Origin: Primula veris
Taxonomy: Eukaryota > Streptophyta > Magnoliopsida > Ericales > Primulaceae
Assembly: GCA_963682055.1 (NCBI GenBank)
Contig: OY821742.1
Span: 632,501 to 696,500, forward strand
DNA: 64,000 nt
Direction of reading: 5' to 3'
The translations under genes and the position numbers were made by a program. Each line of letters begins with the position of its first letter. Position 1 is the stretch's first letter. Under the pieces are notes generated by a model. That model was not told where the DNA came from. It saw only the letters and a list, made by a program, of their open reading frames with translations, and did no database searches. Below are positions 12,101 to 24,448 of this stretch, piece by piece.

Positions 12101-13526
12101 GCGGGTCGGGTAAAAGTGCAATTCCATTCGGGTCGGGTCGGGCTGGGTTTAAATGGGTAAAAGTGCAACTTAAGACTCTCTTTCTCCTCTCTCTCATATA
12201 CATTAAACTCTCTCTTTTATATTATTGTTATATTATAGTTCTAAATCAAATGATTTTTTAATCTAACTAACAAATTTTATTTGAAATCTGACATTTATGA
12301 GATTTATTTTTTAAAAGAAATTTTTTTTTTTTAAAAAAAAAACGGGTCAAATGGGTAAATGTGCAACTTTGTCCTCGGGTCGGGTTAAAACCCGCGAAAT
12401 TGCCATCCCTACCCACACCTATAAACTTGATTGGTCCTCCCCTGCGAACCGACAATTGCTCCGCCATCTAAACCAACAATACTAAACCGACACTCATGAA
12501 CATGCTCTAAGGGCAACTTCTATCAGAAGTAATCATAATATAAGAAGCTACAAGGAAACAAAAGGTAGTTCAATACCCATTTATCCCGTGACAATCCAAA
12601 CGTGGCCTCAAGATCTCATCACTCTTTTCTGTTACGATGTTTTTTAGTTGGTCATGTTTTTGTCCCTCTAGGGTCTAACTGCTATAAACTGAAAAAAATT
12701 ATGCAGGTAATCGAAACATTTCAGCTCAAAATTAGTGAGCATAAGCTGATGACAAGATGCACCAAATGCAATGGTAAATTTATTCAAAAACCACTTACAA
12801 CTGGAGAAGCTGTTGAAGCTTCAAAGGGCTTCCAAATTATCCCAAGCTGCTTGTTTGATAAAAATTTAGAGTTTTGGCAATGCATGGACTGTAATCAACT
12901 TTACTGGGAGGTAAATGTTATAAATTTTCTTTTGTCATGGTTTTATCTTGTTACTTCAATAGTACCACATTTCAATGTATCTTAAGTTCTTAACTGGTTG
13001 TTGATACGCTCTCTTTTATAATCTTGGCCTTTAGTTTTCCAAATTGTTGGCAAAAGCAGTAAAGGGAAAGTATATATGAAGATTTATCCTTCTTATGAAC
13101 TTAACCACTTGTAACGAATCCCGTAGAGTATGTGCCCTCAAGTTTGCCTTAGTTTGAAATGGAAATGTGTATTTTGATACAACATCAACTCTTGACTACA
13201 AACAGATTTCAAAAACTCACTGGGGCAAGTTCTTCTTCTGCTTATATAATGCATTTTGTGCTGGAAAATTACTTTACGTCTTCCAATTTTCAGAGAGTTG
13301 TTTTTTGTTAGTCTTTTGGCTTTTGTTTTCATGTTAAGGGGTTGTATCGTAAAATTATACTTATTATGAAATATTTTACGTCAAACTTGATCTTATCAAT
13401 ACTTCATTGTTGCTCTGAGAGGGGTCTCATTCCTGATACATATTGCTATTCTTAATGTTTGCACAGGGAACTCAATATCACAATGCAGTGCAGAAGTTCA
13501 TTGATGTTTGCAAGCTACAAACATAA
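6183..13526 (+). CDS. 3'-5' exonuclease with Mut7-C domain (mut-7-like)
   Basis: Eight exons: 6183-6605, 8727-8858, 9000-9114, 9771-10207, 10922-10998, 11098-11233, 12707-12910, 13467-13526. Total 1584 nt, 527 aa. The N-terminal half is a DEDDy exonuclease: FDAEW gives D31 and E33, FKQD gives D122, and YAAAD gives Y204 and D208. A lysine/arginine-rich linker follows. From about residue 362 comes a Mut7-C RNase-type domain (DVMVEGLAKHLRCVGVDA, LLTRDAKLL) with a zinc-ribbon pair C458/C461 and C499/C502. The family is predicted to trim RNA; C. elegans MUT-7 acts in RNAi and transposon silencing, while the plant orthologue's role is poorly known. Intron 1 (2.1 kb) contains two decayed copies of exon 1, and intron 6 holds a hAT-like MITE. 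Confidence 0.92.
7735..7920 (+). pseudogene. Decayed copy A of exonuclease exon 1 (intron 1)
   Basis: Resembles the 3' part of exon 1 (about 6415-6605), from the gcgggt stretch through the exonuclease II motif. Read in the exon frame it stays open over its last ~50 codons (PLGCVYEVLRD, then GFWFKHDLAYL, ending VDKR). A 12-nt in-frame deletion removes the SPRV equivalent. The motif II aspartate is kept and a GT follows the last codon. It could be an exon relic or a rarely used alternative exon; no use is shown by the sequence. Confidence 0.65.
8238..8385 (+). pseudogene. Decayed copy B of exonuclease exon 1 (intron 1)
   Basis: A second copy of the exon 1 3' end, open in the same frame (EVLRDVFVSPCVMRLGFMF, then KHYFVYVSSTF, then FHPGFGR). 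The motif II aspartate is replaced by tyrosine (FKQD to FKHY). The splice donor GT of exon 1 has become GC. Both changes argue that this copy is dead as a catalytic exon. Confidence 0.7.
11640..12510. mobile_element. Possible older element hosting the hAT MITE
   Basis: DNA flanking the hAT MITE looks like two halves of an older inverted-repeat element. The left side has aagagcagacggagcaccgcc and ggttcctcccccc; the right side has the reverse-complement-like ggtcctcccctgcgaacc, gctccgcc and tgctctaa. The bounds are approximate and the similarity is weak, so nesting is inferred. Confidence 0.4.
12063..12411. mobile_element. Non-autonomous hAT-type MITE in exonuclease intron 6
   Basis: A 349-bp element with inverted ends TAGGGATGGTAATTTCGCGG / CCGCGAAATTGCCATCCCTA and a perfect 8-bp flanking duplication, cccacacc at 12055-12062 and 12412-12419. 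The TAGGGATG-type terminus and 8-bp duplication are hAT hallmarks. The interior has cgggtcgggt repeats and no transposase. Confidence 0.85.
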
Positions 13527-13529
13527 CCA

Positions 13530-14800
13530 GTTTCAAAGGGAAATCTAGATCAACAAATGAGAACAATTGAAGTTAAGTGTGGTCGTAGGGAGAATTTGTG
13601 TAATAGCTGTTTCATGAACTTGAAATGTTTATTGTTTTTTATTGTCCGTGTCCCGGCTTTGTACTTTTGCTGAGTTTACATTGAGTTAAGCATTGGTATC
13701 AATGAATTTTAACCAAATAGCGGTAATGGAATATTTTGCATAGATCTATCAGGAGTTCAGAAATTTCATACAATATCACATACAATAAAATTGCACATAG
13801 CCGGGGGCCGTCACAACCTTGGATCTGGAGTTAGAGCATCCACATCGCCTCACCAAATAAGAAAATGGTGCTGATATTCAAAGCAGAATAAAATGAACGA
13901 CCGAGATGCAAGAGAAATCCGACGATCGAGGTGCAAGGAAATCAAGAAAATAATGTAAAACAAAATTGCATCTTGGTGGTTGGATTTTCATCCACCGTCT
14001 GGTCTCCATTCAAAATTCAACAATTCACTTCGTATCAAAATTCAAAATTCAACAAAAAAACATTATTTCCTAAAAAATAAAAAAAAACTCATTTAGGATG
14101 TAGAATTGTAAATTTCAATAGTAATTAATATAATCAATCATCTTTAACTATGTGTCTAATTAATATAATACTCTTTCACGTTAACGTTTGTCAAGCATGT
14201 GCTGTCATGTGACATGATTTCGTGATTAATTTAGGCGACGGTACCTAAATTGGAAAGTTTTTATAGTGTGATATTCAAATTGAAAAAAATTGAAAGTTAG
14301 ATACTTAAATCGTTAAAAACACATATTTTAATGTACCAAACGTATAAAACCCCATTGCAAAATTACGTGTATTCTCTGAAAAAATTCCTAGTACGTTCAT
14401 AGAGATGTATTAAAATGGTGGGGGAGAATAAATTATTAGAATTGAATTTGATTATGAATTTTAATCAGATGGAACATGTCAACTAGTCCTACTTTAGTAA
14501 TTTTATTTTTTCTCACAAAAGTAATTTATACTATTAGTTCATGTGAAAGGGTTTATGAAGATTTGAAATAATTATTTATAAAAAAATTCTATTAATTTAT
14601 AAAATTATAAAATAGTAGTAGACAACTTTTACAGGAGAATTAAAAGAAAAATAACTGTCATCTAATTATTAACTTCATCATTAAATTCATCATCTATCTC
14701 TCACAACCATAATTGTTACTCCATTCATAATTTTTTTTACCATAACTAGTTACATATATTTTTTTGGATTCACACTCATCCGCCAGTAGGAGTATAAGCA
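13530..14800. other. Intergenic spacer, no gene seen
   Basis: The 3'UTR of the exonuclease gene probably ends near 13730. At 13832 the phrase agagcatccacatcgcctc resembles the end of a common plant MITE class, but a matching opposite end was not delimited. The rest is AT-rich with no exon-like ORF. Confidence 0.4.
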
Positions 14801-14802
14801 AA

Positions 14803-16040
14803 GAGGCTGGATTTTTCTACTGCAATTTATCTGTTTCCATGCTTAAACCGTAATTTTTTTTCCGAATCGTAGTTTTTTTTTACGAGCCGTAAGTCAGAAT
14901 TACGGTTTTACAGAAGCCGATCGATCGGACAACACCGCTGATCGATCGGCCAACCTCTTTGGAAAATTTTCCATAGAGCTAATTAACTTTAAAAAAAAAC
15001 ATTTACGGACCGTAATCGTGACTTATTCATAGATAAAATGTCAATAAGTTAATTTGTTTCGAATAACATGATAAAATGTCATTTCGATTACTAATCATTT
15101 AAAAAAATGGTTAATTTGTTTAAAATAAAATTTGGCTATTTATCTCAAAAAAATATTTACGGATCGTAATCGTGACTTACGGTTTTATAAAAGGCCAATA
15201 AGTTAATTTGCTTCGATTAACATGATAAAATGTCGTTTCGAGTACGAATCATTTAAAAAAATGGTCAATTTGTTTAAAATAAAATTTGCCTATTTATCTA
15301 AAAAAAAATATTTACGGATCGTAATCTTGACTTACGGTTTTATAAAAGGTCAATAAGTTAATTTGTTTCGAGTAACATGATAAAAGCTCGTTTCGAGTAC
15401 TAATCATTTAAAAAATGGTTAATTTGTTTAAAATAAAATTTGCGTATTTATCTTCAAAAAATATTTACGGATCGTAGTCGTGACTTACGGTTTTATAAAA
15501 GGCTAATAAGATAATTTGTTTCGAGTAACATGATAAAATATCGTTTCGAGTACTAATCATTTAAAAAAATGGTTAATTTGTTTAAAATGATAGACGATTC
15601 AATAACGAACATAACAGTTGAAACGGAACTAAATTTGGAGTGAGTCCGAACGAATAAATTATAGTTCCATAATATACGATATCGAAAAAAATATATGAAT
15701 AGTTCCAAATTAACCATTTTTTTAAATGATTAGTAATCGAAACGATATTTTATCATGTTACTCGAAACAAATTAACTTATTGACCTTTTATCTATGAATA
15801 AGTCACGATTACGGTCCGAAAATAAATTTTTTTTTCGAGTTAATTAGCTCTCTAAAAAAAATTTCAGAGAGCTTGGCCGATCGATCGGCAGTGCTATCCG
15901 ATCGACCGGTCTCTATAAAACCGTAATTCAAAATTACGGTTTGACCAAAAGTCAACCCGTAAATTTGACTTACGATTCGTAAAAAAAAATTACGGTTTGA
16001 ACGTGAAAACAGATAAATTGCAGCGGAAAACTCGAGGCTC
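14803..16040. mobile_element. 1.2-kb foldback-type inverted-repeat element
   Basis: Long imperfect inverted arms: the left begins gaggctgg...ctgcaatttatctg and the right ends cagataaattgcag...gaggctc. Both arms share accgtaatt, gatcgatcgg and ccgtaatcgtgacttattc blocks. The left arm contains tandem ~154-bp units; the right arm holds a reverse-complement copy. There is no coding capacity and no clear target duplication. It lies directly upstream of CDC20. Confidence 0.75.
15001..15595 (+). repeat. ~154-bp tandem units inside the foldback element
   Basis: Units start at the atttacgga phrase at 15001, 15155, 15310 and 15463, spaced 153-155 bp. Each runs through cgtaatcgtgacttacgg, aaggccaataagttaatttg and catttaaaaaaatggtta. 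The last unit is partial. Confidence 0.85.
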
Positions 16041-16066
16041 ATTAAGTAAATTAAAAGGAAAATGAG

Positions 16067-16421
16067 TTAGTGAAGGAGGGTAAAATCGTCAATTGCTTTT
16101 TAATACTACTATCCGTTATCACCTCCTCCAAAACCCCTTTATAACAAAAATAAATAAAATAAAAATAAACCCTAAATTTATATTCTCTCTCTCTCTCTCT
16201 CTCTGTTGTTTGGCGCTCAAGTTTCGTTATATTCAATTTTATTTTATTTATTTGCTTTTTATTTATTTTAACTAACCCTATTTTCCATATCTACTATTAT
16301 TCTTTTGTTTCCTTTTTCATTGTTTCTGCAACCTTTTTTTTTTTCTCTCTCTCTCTATATATATATATAAATATATATATATACACGCATATCGATATAT
16401 ATATTTGTTTTTGTTAATATT
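16067..16421 (+). promoter_or_regulatory. CDC20 proximal promoter and 5'UTR
   Basis: The stretch before the CDC20 ATG contains a telo-box AAACCCTAA at 16167-16175, an E2F-like TTTGGCGC at 16209-16216, an AACGG core (minus strand, 16113-16117) as in mitotic MSA elements, and CT/TA-rich leader DNA. Telo-box and E2F sites are common in plant cell-cycle promoters. Function is inferred. Confidence 0.5.
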
Positions 16422-19400
16422 ATGGATTCAGGGTATTTTAGTTCTTCAAGATCACGAGGTCCGCTTCAAGATCGCCTTTTCCGACGTATTAATTCTCGAG
16501 AAAACGTATGCTTCTCTTTTAATTTATTTGTCTTTGATTATAATTTTATTAGGGTTCTTGAGATTGTTTAAGATTTTAGGAAATATCTTTGATGGGTTTT
16601 ATCTGTTTATAATTTTAATACCCAATGGACTTGTTAAATAAGGGCTTTTAAAGAAAATATAAGGTTTTTAAAGTTTTTCTTTGGGGGGAAATATCAGTCT
16701 TTTACCATTTTTTTTTTTTGTGATTTGATTTTATTCTATATGTAAGTTTGTTCAGCTAATTTGTAGTCATAACGTATGTTTTTATTTTAATCTAGTTGTC
16801 TTTGATTTTAATTTTATTAGGTTAATATTGAGATTGTTTACGAGTTTATGAAATCAATCAGATGGGTTTTATTGTTGTATGACTTGTTTGGTTTCAGTTA
16901 TTGTATAAGATTATATAAGATTTTTTCGAATTTTGTAAAGATTGTTTTTTTTTTTTTTTTGGGATTATCAGTCTTTTACCTTTTGGATTTTCTTTGTGAT
17001 TTGATTTATTCTACATGTGGATTTTATTCTCAGCTAATTTGTATGCATAAGACCGAATAAGGGCTTTATTTATTTCTTGAGACTGTTTTTGCTATTTTTT
17101 GTGATTCAGTTTCTTGTTAATGCAATATTGGACATATGGTATTTTTGAATTAGGGTTTATATGATTCCTGTAAAATATGTGAACTTTGAATTGGGAAAAT
17201 AATTACATTCTTCCCATGATATTGAAATTAGGGCATTATAAAGTCTAGTGATTTGATATGATTTGATTTTATCCGAGATCCATATAAAAGTAACCATCTT
17301 GCAACTTTATACATCAAGGTTTTGCTTTTTCTTGAATTCGATCTCGAAGTTAGTTTTTGTTTTACAAATTAGACCCATAGGTGTTTTTGATTATGGGATT
17401 TTTCTTGCATGCAATCTTGAAATTATTTATCAAAATTCAAGTCTCTCTGATAGAGTTTTTAAGGATAATGTGTAGCTTATACATCATACAGACTAATTAA
17501 GAAACTCAATTAGAAAAGATTATTACACAAAGATGATGAGTTGTGCTATAATTTTAGTTTTTTATTTGTTGGACCAATTCTGAATTAAGCTTTTGTTTGG
17601 GGTATATTTTTAGTTTATGCCTCTTTTGAATCAAATTTGGACTCACTGTATAGTCGACACTTAGCTGCCAGTTCTGAAAAACAAATATACTTGTTATGAT
17701 AAAATTGTTAATGCTTAATTTACATTATTTTTTCTGTCAGTTGGATAGGTTCATACCAAACCGATCAGCAATTGATTTTGACTATGCGCATTACATGCTT
17801 ACGGAAGGGAGGAAAGGGAAAGAGAATCCAGCAACAAGCTCTCCGTCAAGGGAAGCATATAGAAAACAAATAGCGGAAGCTTGTAACATGAATCGAACTC
17901 GAATTTTGGCTTTTAAGAACAAGCCACCAACCTCAATCGAGGCTATACCAGATTTTGCTCCTGCTGAGCAAGCGAAGCCTGTAAAGCCACGTAGATATAT
18001 TCACCAGGTGTGTATTTATGCATTATCTTTCCCTTTAAGGATACCTTCATTTTGGTTTTAACTTATTATGAAAACCCTGTGATCTTTACAAAGAATGCTA
18101 GAAAGATTTCTGATATTATAGCCAGCCTTTAATCAAAAAATAAATGCATTATAAAATTAGTCTGTAAATTGAACTGGAGAATATATGGTGTCTATCTTAG
18201 CTCTGACCAATCAAAATCTTAAAGGCGCATCTTGTGCTAGGTTTTTACAGAAAATGTGCTTGAAAAGAACTTTTCATAGAAAAAATTAACATTGTGGCCT
18301 CCCCTGAACAGATTTTTGTTGTTGTTGTTGTTTTGTTACTAGCCACACAAATAAAATAAGAAAAATTCAACTGTAATATGGGGATAGTAGAAAAATTCGG
18401 ATTTGTTGTCGTTAACCAGATTAAACATTGACCTAAAAAGGGCACAAAGAAACCTTTCAATGGGAAGAGGCTTTTTTACCTGACAAGTGCATTAAGATAA
18501 CTTTTTCCACAGAACAAGGCTGATTAATATAGCGTCAAACAAGTCCCATTTCTTTTATTGGGTAGCCTTTTTGCATTTAGTGTATTTTCAGTCCCATTAA
18601 CTTTTTGATTGTTTATATTTTCATTTTCTTCCTAATGGTTTTCAAAATTTCTACTTATCTTAATTTGATTTTATCCAAACAGACTGCAGACAGGACGCTA
18701 GATGCTCCTGACCTGGTAGACGATTTCTACTTGAACTTGTTAGATTGGGGCACGAACAATGTTCTCGCCATTGCTCTTGGAAAGACGGTGTATTTATGGG
18801 ATGCAAGTAATGGTAGTACCTCAGAATTATTAACGATCGAGGATGAAAATTGCCCAGTCACCAGCTTAAAATGGGCTCCTGATGGTCATCATATTGCTGT
18901 TGGATTACACAATTCCGATGTTCAGCTTTGGGATTTTACCTCCAATCGACAGGTTGGATACATTCTCACACTACTAGTACACACAGTTCAGATTTTACTT
19001 GCTTTCTAGTATATGCTTATATAAATCCAGCTACAAATTAATGTTAGCTCTTACTATGTGTAAACAAATACAGCTGCAAATACTTTATTCAGTTAGTTTT
19101 TAGTTCAATTCTCACAAGTGTTGCATATCTCTAACTTGTAATTACTTTGTTATTTCATAGACGTGGGTTACTTCTGTGTAATGTACTCATATACTAGAAC
19201 TATATACATGCAATAACGTAATTACATAATTGCAACATAATTTCTGTCAAAAACTAATTTAGAACTAGAAATTCAATTCTGTTCTTCCTTGATTTAAATA
19301 CTAACTCTTTCACTGTAAATTTAGCTAGCCACTAAAATGATATTGTTATATGCACAGCTGAGAACCTTGAGAGGAGGCCACAGATCACGAGTTGGAGCAT

Positions 19401-21377
19401 TAGACTGGAATAATCATATCTTGACCACCGGTGGGATGGACGGTCAGATTAACAATAACGACGTGCGAATAAGAAATCACATAACGGATACATACAGGGG
19501 ACACCGGCAAGAGGTTTGTGGACTGAAGTGGTCGGCCTCTGGTCAACAACTAGCTAGTGGCGGAAATGATAACTTACTCCACCTATGGGACAGATCAACG
19601 GCTTCTTCCAATTCACCGAATCGGTACCTCCACAGGTTTGCATATTATTTCATATATTTACCTTTGGTAGATTTTGTTTTCTCGGAACTAAAATACGGCC
19701 TTCATTTTTCCTCTGATGTCACTTTAAAGTTTGAAGCATTATTAAATAAACACAAGGGTCTTATTGCATTTTAGATTGATGTAACATTCTTCCATTTATG
19801 TGACTTAAAATTTTAATTATGCTTCCAGAATTTAGGGTTGATTGTGGCGGTAGTCCCCATACTTAAACAGAAGTTTCAATTTGGTTTCAGTTGTAACACT
19901 ATTGGTCCTCACAGTTGATTAAGTTACACCGGTGGCTTCTTTAGTTTCAAATATATCAGTGTTGGTCCCTAGAGTTTAAGAAAGTCTGGGAACTATATAT
20001 TAGTGTAACTTGGCGTTCCAATTGAAACTGTGGTCCAAGTAGAACTTTGTATCTACGATATTGGGACCTAGTGTTTTAATGGAACTTATGGGGCTGAAAA
20101 AGGAAATGCATCTAAAGTATGGGGACCATTGTTGTACTTCACCCAAATTTAGGCTGCCAATTTTATAAAAACTGAAAAACTAATAGACAACCAGGAACAA
20201 TTATTTGTCTGTTAATTTATTATACCAGAACATGAATAAGAAACCTGCCATGAATAGTTGCCACAATTGGTCATTATATATTGATCACATATATAACATT
20301 ATATTATATACAGGCTTGAGGATCATAGAGCTGCTGTTAAGGCCCTTGCTTGGTGTCCCTTCCAGAGTAATTTGCTAGCATCTGGTGGAGGTGGAAACGA
20401 TCGGAGTATAAAGTTTTGGAACACAAATACAGGTGCATGTTCGAGTACGATAGACACGGGGTCGCAAGTTTGTGCTCTTCTGTGGAACAAGAACGAGAGG
20501 GAGCTTTTAAGCTCTCATGGCTTTTCCCAAAATCAACTCACCCTTTGGAAGTACCCGTCTATGGTGAAGATAACGGAGCTCACTGGGCATACATCTAGAG
20601 TGATTTTCATGACTCAGGTACGACCTTTTAGTTTCAGTGGATTTTGCTTTTTGCTTAGGAGTAGGGGTGTGTTTGTCTGCAAAAACTAGAAAGCTTTTCT
20701 AGTTTTTTGGCCTGGAAAGGCTAGAAACTTTTCGGGTTGAAAATTCCCATACTTAAAATGTTATTTTAGGGTATGCTTAGGCTTTATTTGTTTTTGCAGC
20801 TTTTAAGCTCAGTATGTCTTATTATTTCTTTAAACCGTGGACTGGATTTGGTTGAATCGCTTACTGTGTGAGCAGTTTCAGATTTTTGGTGTTGCAAAGC
20901 TAGAAGTTTTAAGTTATATTAACTTTTTTTTTTAACGGATTCATTTTATTTGCCTAAATGTTCAACCAAGCTAGCCTGGAATTTTTGAGGTACAGAAAAA
21001 GGGTGGATCGATCAGCTTAAAGCTTCTGTAAACCGAGTTAGACCAACACTTTCTAGCTTTTAAGCAAACAAGTGTACTTTCAAAACAAAAAAAAAGGCAA
21101 ACAAGTGGGAAAAAAAAATTATGCTTGAGAGTTGTAGCCGAAGAAGGCCCCAATATCAGTCTTTTTTTGTTGTTCGGTATAGGTTTATGCAATATGGAAT
21201 TAATATTTTTCTTGGTAATCTTGATTATTTCAGAGTCCAGACGGAAGTACAGTAGCAACTGCTGCTGGGGATGAGACATTAAGGATTTGGAAAGTCTTTG
21301 GAACTCCAGAAGCGGCTAAACCAGCACCCAAGTCGTCCGACGAGCCTTTTGCTAACATGAACCGTATAATTCGTTGA
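16422..21377 (+). CDS. CDC20: CDC20, WD40 activator of the anaphase-promoting complex
   Basis: Six exons: 16422-16505, 17741-18007, 18683-18952, 19358-19635, 20314-20617, 21234-21377. Total 1347 nt, 448 aa. The C-box DRFIPNR is at 30-36, a KEN triplet at 55-57, and a Mad2-binding-like RILAF at 82-86. A seven-bladed WD40 propeller follows ([49 protein letters not shown]). The protein ends in the Ile-Arg tail (NRIIR) that docks on APC/C. In the family it recruits substrates such as cyclin B and securin for ubiquitination at metaphase-anaphase and is the target of the spindle checkpoint. Length matches plant CDC20 (about 450 aa). In the N-terminal position where I recall KEN in Arabidopsis, this protein has REN. 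Confidence 0.97.
20690..21100. repeat. AGCTT-rich MITE-like sequence in CDC20 intron 5
   Basis: Carries the family phrases gcttttaagctcag, tggatttggttga and gctagaagttttaag found in many introns of this window. Ends are not sharp here; two diverged copies may be fused. Confidence 0.5.
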
Positions 21378-21729
21378 GTGTGTTTGAACTTTGAAATCCT
21401 AAAACACCACCATATCCAAAATGTTGGTTCTGCAAATTGTTTACCACATAGCTTTTTCTTTTAGGTATATGAGTGAGTATAGTTGTAAAATTTATTGTAA
21501 GAATTGTGCTCTTATATGCTTGCATGGAGATGGAGTTTGAGTAGATGATTGTTTATAACTAGTATAATTATTTATTATTTATAATTATATATGGAAGTAT
21601 TTTTTGGAGTAAGATTTCGAGTGGATCTATGTAAATCTTTAGTAAATAATTTGTTAAGAAAATGAATGTATCAATATTTTATTTCATTTACTTTCATATT
21701 TTAATTTTAAATATTATCAGAAAGACTTT

Positions 21730-22195
21730 TTTTTTTTTTAATTTTATGTCAGTTTCAACTAAGATTTAATATTTTTATTTGAGTTTTATTTTGTTGGAAA
21801 ACTAGTTTTTTATTTTTTATTTAATTTGTATTTAATTTTATGATAGTTTCAATTAGTATTCATGTTTTTAATTGGGTTTTATTGTGTTGGAAAACATTTT
21901 TTTTTAGTTTTTATTTATTTAACTAGTATTTAATTTTAGCCTAGGGTCAACTAGAATTCCATGTTTTTATTTGAGTTTTATTATGCTGAAAATCTAGTTT
22001 TTTGTTTTTTTTATTTAATTAGTATTTAATTTTACGGCAGTTTTAATTAGTATTCCATGTTTTTAATTGGGTTTTATTGTGTTGGAAAATAATTTTTTTA
22101 ATTTTTATTTACTTAAATAATATTTAATTTTAAAAAGATTTCAACTAGTGTTCCATATTTTTATTTTGGTTTTATTGGGTTATAAAAATAATTTT
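21730..22195 (+). repeat. ~96-bp tandem repeat, five copies
   Basis: A unit beginning attttatg(n)cagtttcaac and running through gggttttattgtgttggaaaa starts near 21740, 21835, 21933, 22029 and 22127, spaced 95-98 bp, moderately diverged. It directly precedes the 23-bp minisatellite and may belong to the same element. Confidence 0.8.
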
Positions 22196-22249
22196 TAGTT
22201 TATTAAATCATAAAATATATATCAATTCTAATAGCAACAACAACTTTGC

Positions 22250-24345
22250 GATTGAATGATATAGTTATTTGTAAGTGAATGGTGTAATCATTTGTACTTG
22301 AATAGTATACCCATTTATGCTTGAATGATATATCCATTTGTTCTTGAACGATTTAGTCATTTGTGCTTGAATGATGTAGTCATTTGTTCTTGAATGATGT
22401 ATCAATTTGTTCTTGAATGGTGTATCCATTTTCTCTTTAATGATGTAACTATTTTTTTTCCGACATTTTCTTCTGACATTTTATTCCAACTTTTTGTCCG
22501 ACTTTTTTTTTTCCGATTTTTTTCCCACTTTTTTTTCCGACTTTTTTACGACTTTTTTTTTAAATGGTATATCTATTTATTTTTGAATGGTGTAGTCATT
22601 AATTCTTGAATGATGTGCTCAATTGTGCTTGAATGGTGTATCCATTTTTGTTTGAATGATGTATCCATTTGTATCCATTTATTCTTAAACGATGTAACCA
22701 TTTGTTCTTAAATGGTGTACCCATTTGGGCTTGAATGCTGTATCCATTTTCTATTGAATGGTTTAGCCATTTGTGCTTGAATAGTGTATCCATTTGTGCT
22801 TGAATGGTGTAGCCATTTGTGCTTGAATGATATATCCATTTGTTCTTTAATGCTGTAGTCATTTGTGCTTGACTGATGTACTTATTTGTATTTAAATTGT
22901 GTATCCATTTATTCTTGAATGATATAGTCATTTGTGCTTGAATGGTGTAACTATTTGTTCTTAAACGGTATAACCAGTTGTGCTTGAATTGTGTACCTAA
23001 TTTTTTTTCGACATTTTTTTCAAACTTTTTTTTCCGACTTTTTTTTTCGGAAATTTTTTTTTTTTTCTGAATTTTTTATTCCGACTTTTTTGAATGTTGT
23101 ATTCATTTGTTCTTGAATGGTGTAATCATTTGTTTTTGAATGGTGTAGTCATTTGTGCTTGAATGGTGTACCTATTTTTTTCCGATATTTTTTTATGACT
23201 TTTTTTTTCGATATTTTTTCTGACGTTTTTTTTTCGCCTTTTTCCCTACTTTTTTGCGACGTTTTTTTGAATGGTGTATCCATTTGTTATTGAATGGTGT
23301 AGTCATTTGTTCTTGAATGGTGTACTCATTTGAGCTTGAATGGAGTACCCATTTTTGCTTGAATTGTGTATCCATTTATTTTTTTAATGGTGTACCCATT
23401 TGTTCTTGAATGGTGTACTCATTTGTTGTTGAATGGTGTATCCATTTGTGCTTGAATGGTGTACCTATTTGTTCTTTAATGGTGTAGTCATTTGTGCTTG
23501 AATGATGTATCAATTTCTTCTTGAATGGTGTATCCATTTGTTCTTAAATGATGTATTCATTTTCTCTTGAATGGTGTACCCATTTGTTCCTGAATGGTAT
23601 ATCCATTTGTTCTTGAATGGTCATATTTTTTTTACGATATTTTTTTCTGACTTTTTTTTCGGACTTTTTTTCTGAGTTTTTTACGATGTTTTTTTGAATG
23701 GTGTAGTCATTTGGTCTTGAATGGTGTGCTTGATTGGTGTATCCATTTGTACTTGAATGGTGTAGTCATTTGTGCTTGAATGGTGTATCCATTTGTTTTT
23801 GAATGATGTATCCATTTGTTCTTGAATGGCGTAGCAATTTGTGCTTGAATGATGTACTCATTTGTTCTTGAATGGTGTACTCATTTGTGCTTGAATGGTA
23901 TAACCATTTATTATTGAATGGTGTATCAATTTGGTCTTGAATGATGCACCCATTTGTTCTTGAATGGTGTAGTCATTTGTGCTTGAATAATTTATCCATT
24001 TGTTCTTGAATGGTGTATCAATTTTCTCTTGAATGATGTACCCATTTATTCTTGAACGGTGTATTTATTTGTTATTAAATGGTGTATCCATTTGCTCTTG
24101 AATGTTGTATCCATTTGTTATTAAATGTGTATCCGTTTGTTCTTGAATGATGTACCAATTTGTTCTTGAATGTTGTATCCATTTATGCTTGAATGGTGTA
24201 ACCATTTGTTCTTGAATGATGTACTCATTTTCTATTGAATGGTATGGTATACTCATTGGTGCTTGAATGATGTTATCATTTGTTCTTAAATGATTACTCA
24301 TTTGTTCTTGAATGATGTATCTATTTGTTCTTGAATGGTAGTAAA
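22250..24345 (+). repeat. 23-bp minisatellite, about 2.1 kb
   Basis: Variants of a 23-bp unit (cttgaatggtgtatccatttgtg and relatives) repeat head to tail for about 2.1 kb, interrupted by T-rich blocks with ttttttccgac phrases near 22445-22565, 22990-23090, 23170-23270 and 23625-23700. On the minus strand the unit has no stop in any phase, so open frames with a 23-residue super-period appear. They look like a by-product, not a gene. Confidence 0.92.
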
Positions 24346-24448
24346 ATAAATGTTGCTAAATTTTAGCAAAATAATTAGTTGATATTCAGCTGGTAAAATT
24401 TAGCAGCACTAAATTTATCAACAGTTTTGAAAAATTAAACCGATGGTA

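Noticed and set aside
22599..24301. Minus-strand open frames coding Lys/Gln/Asn-rich repeats
   Set aside because: They follow directly from the 23-bp minisatellite having no stop codons; no splice context or known protein.
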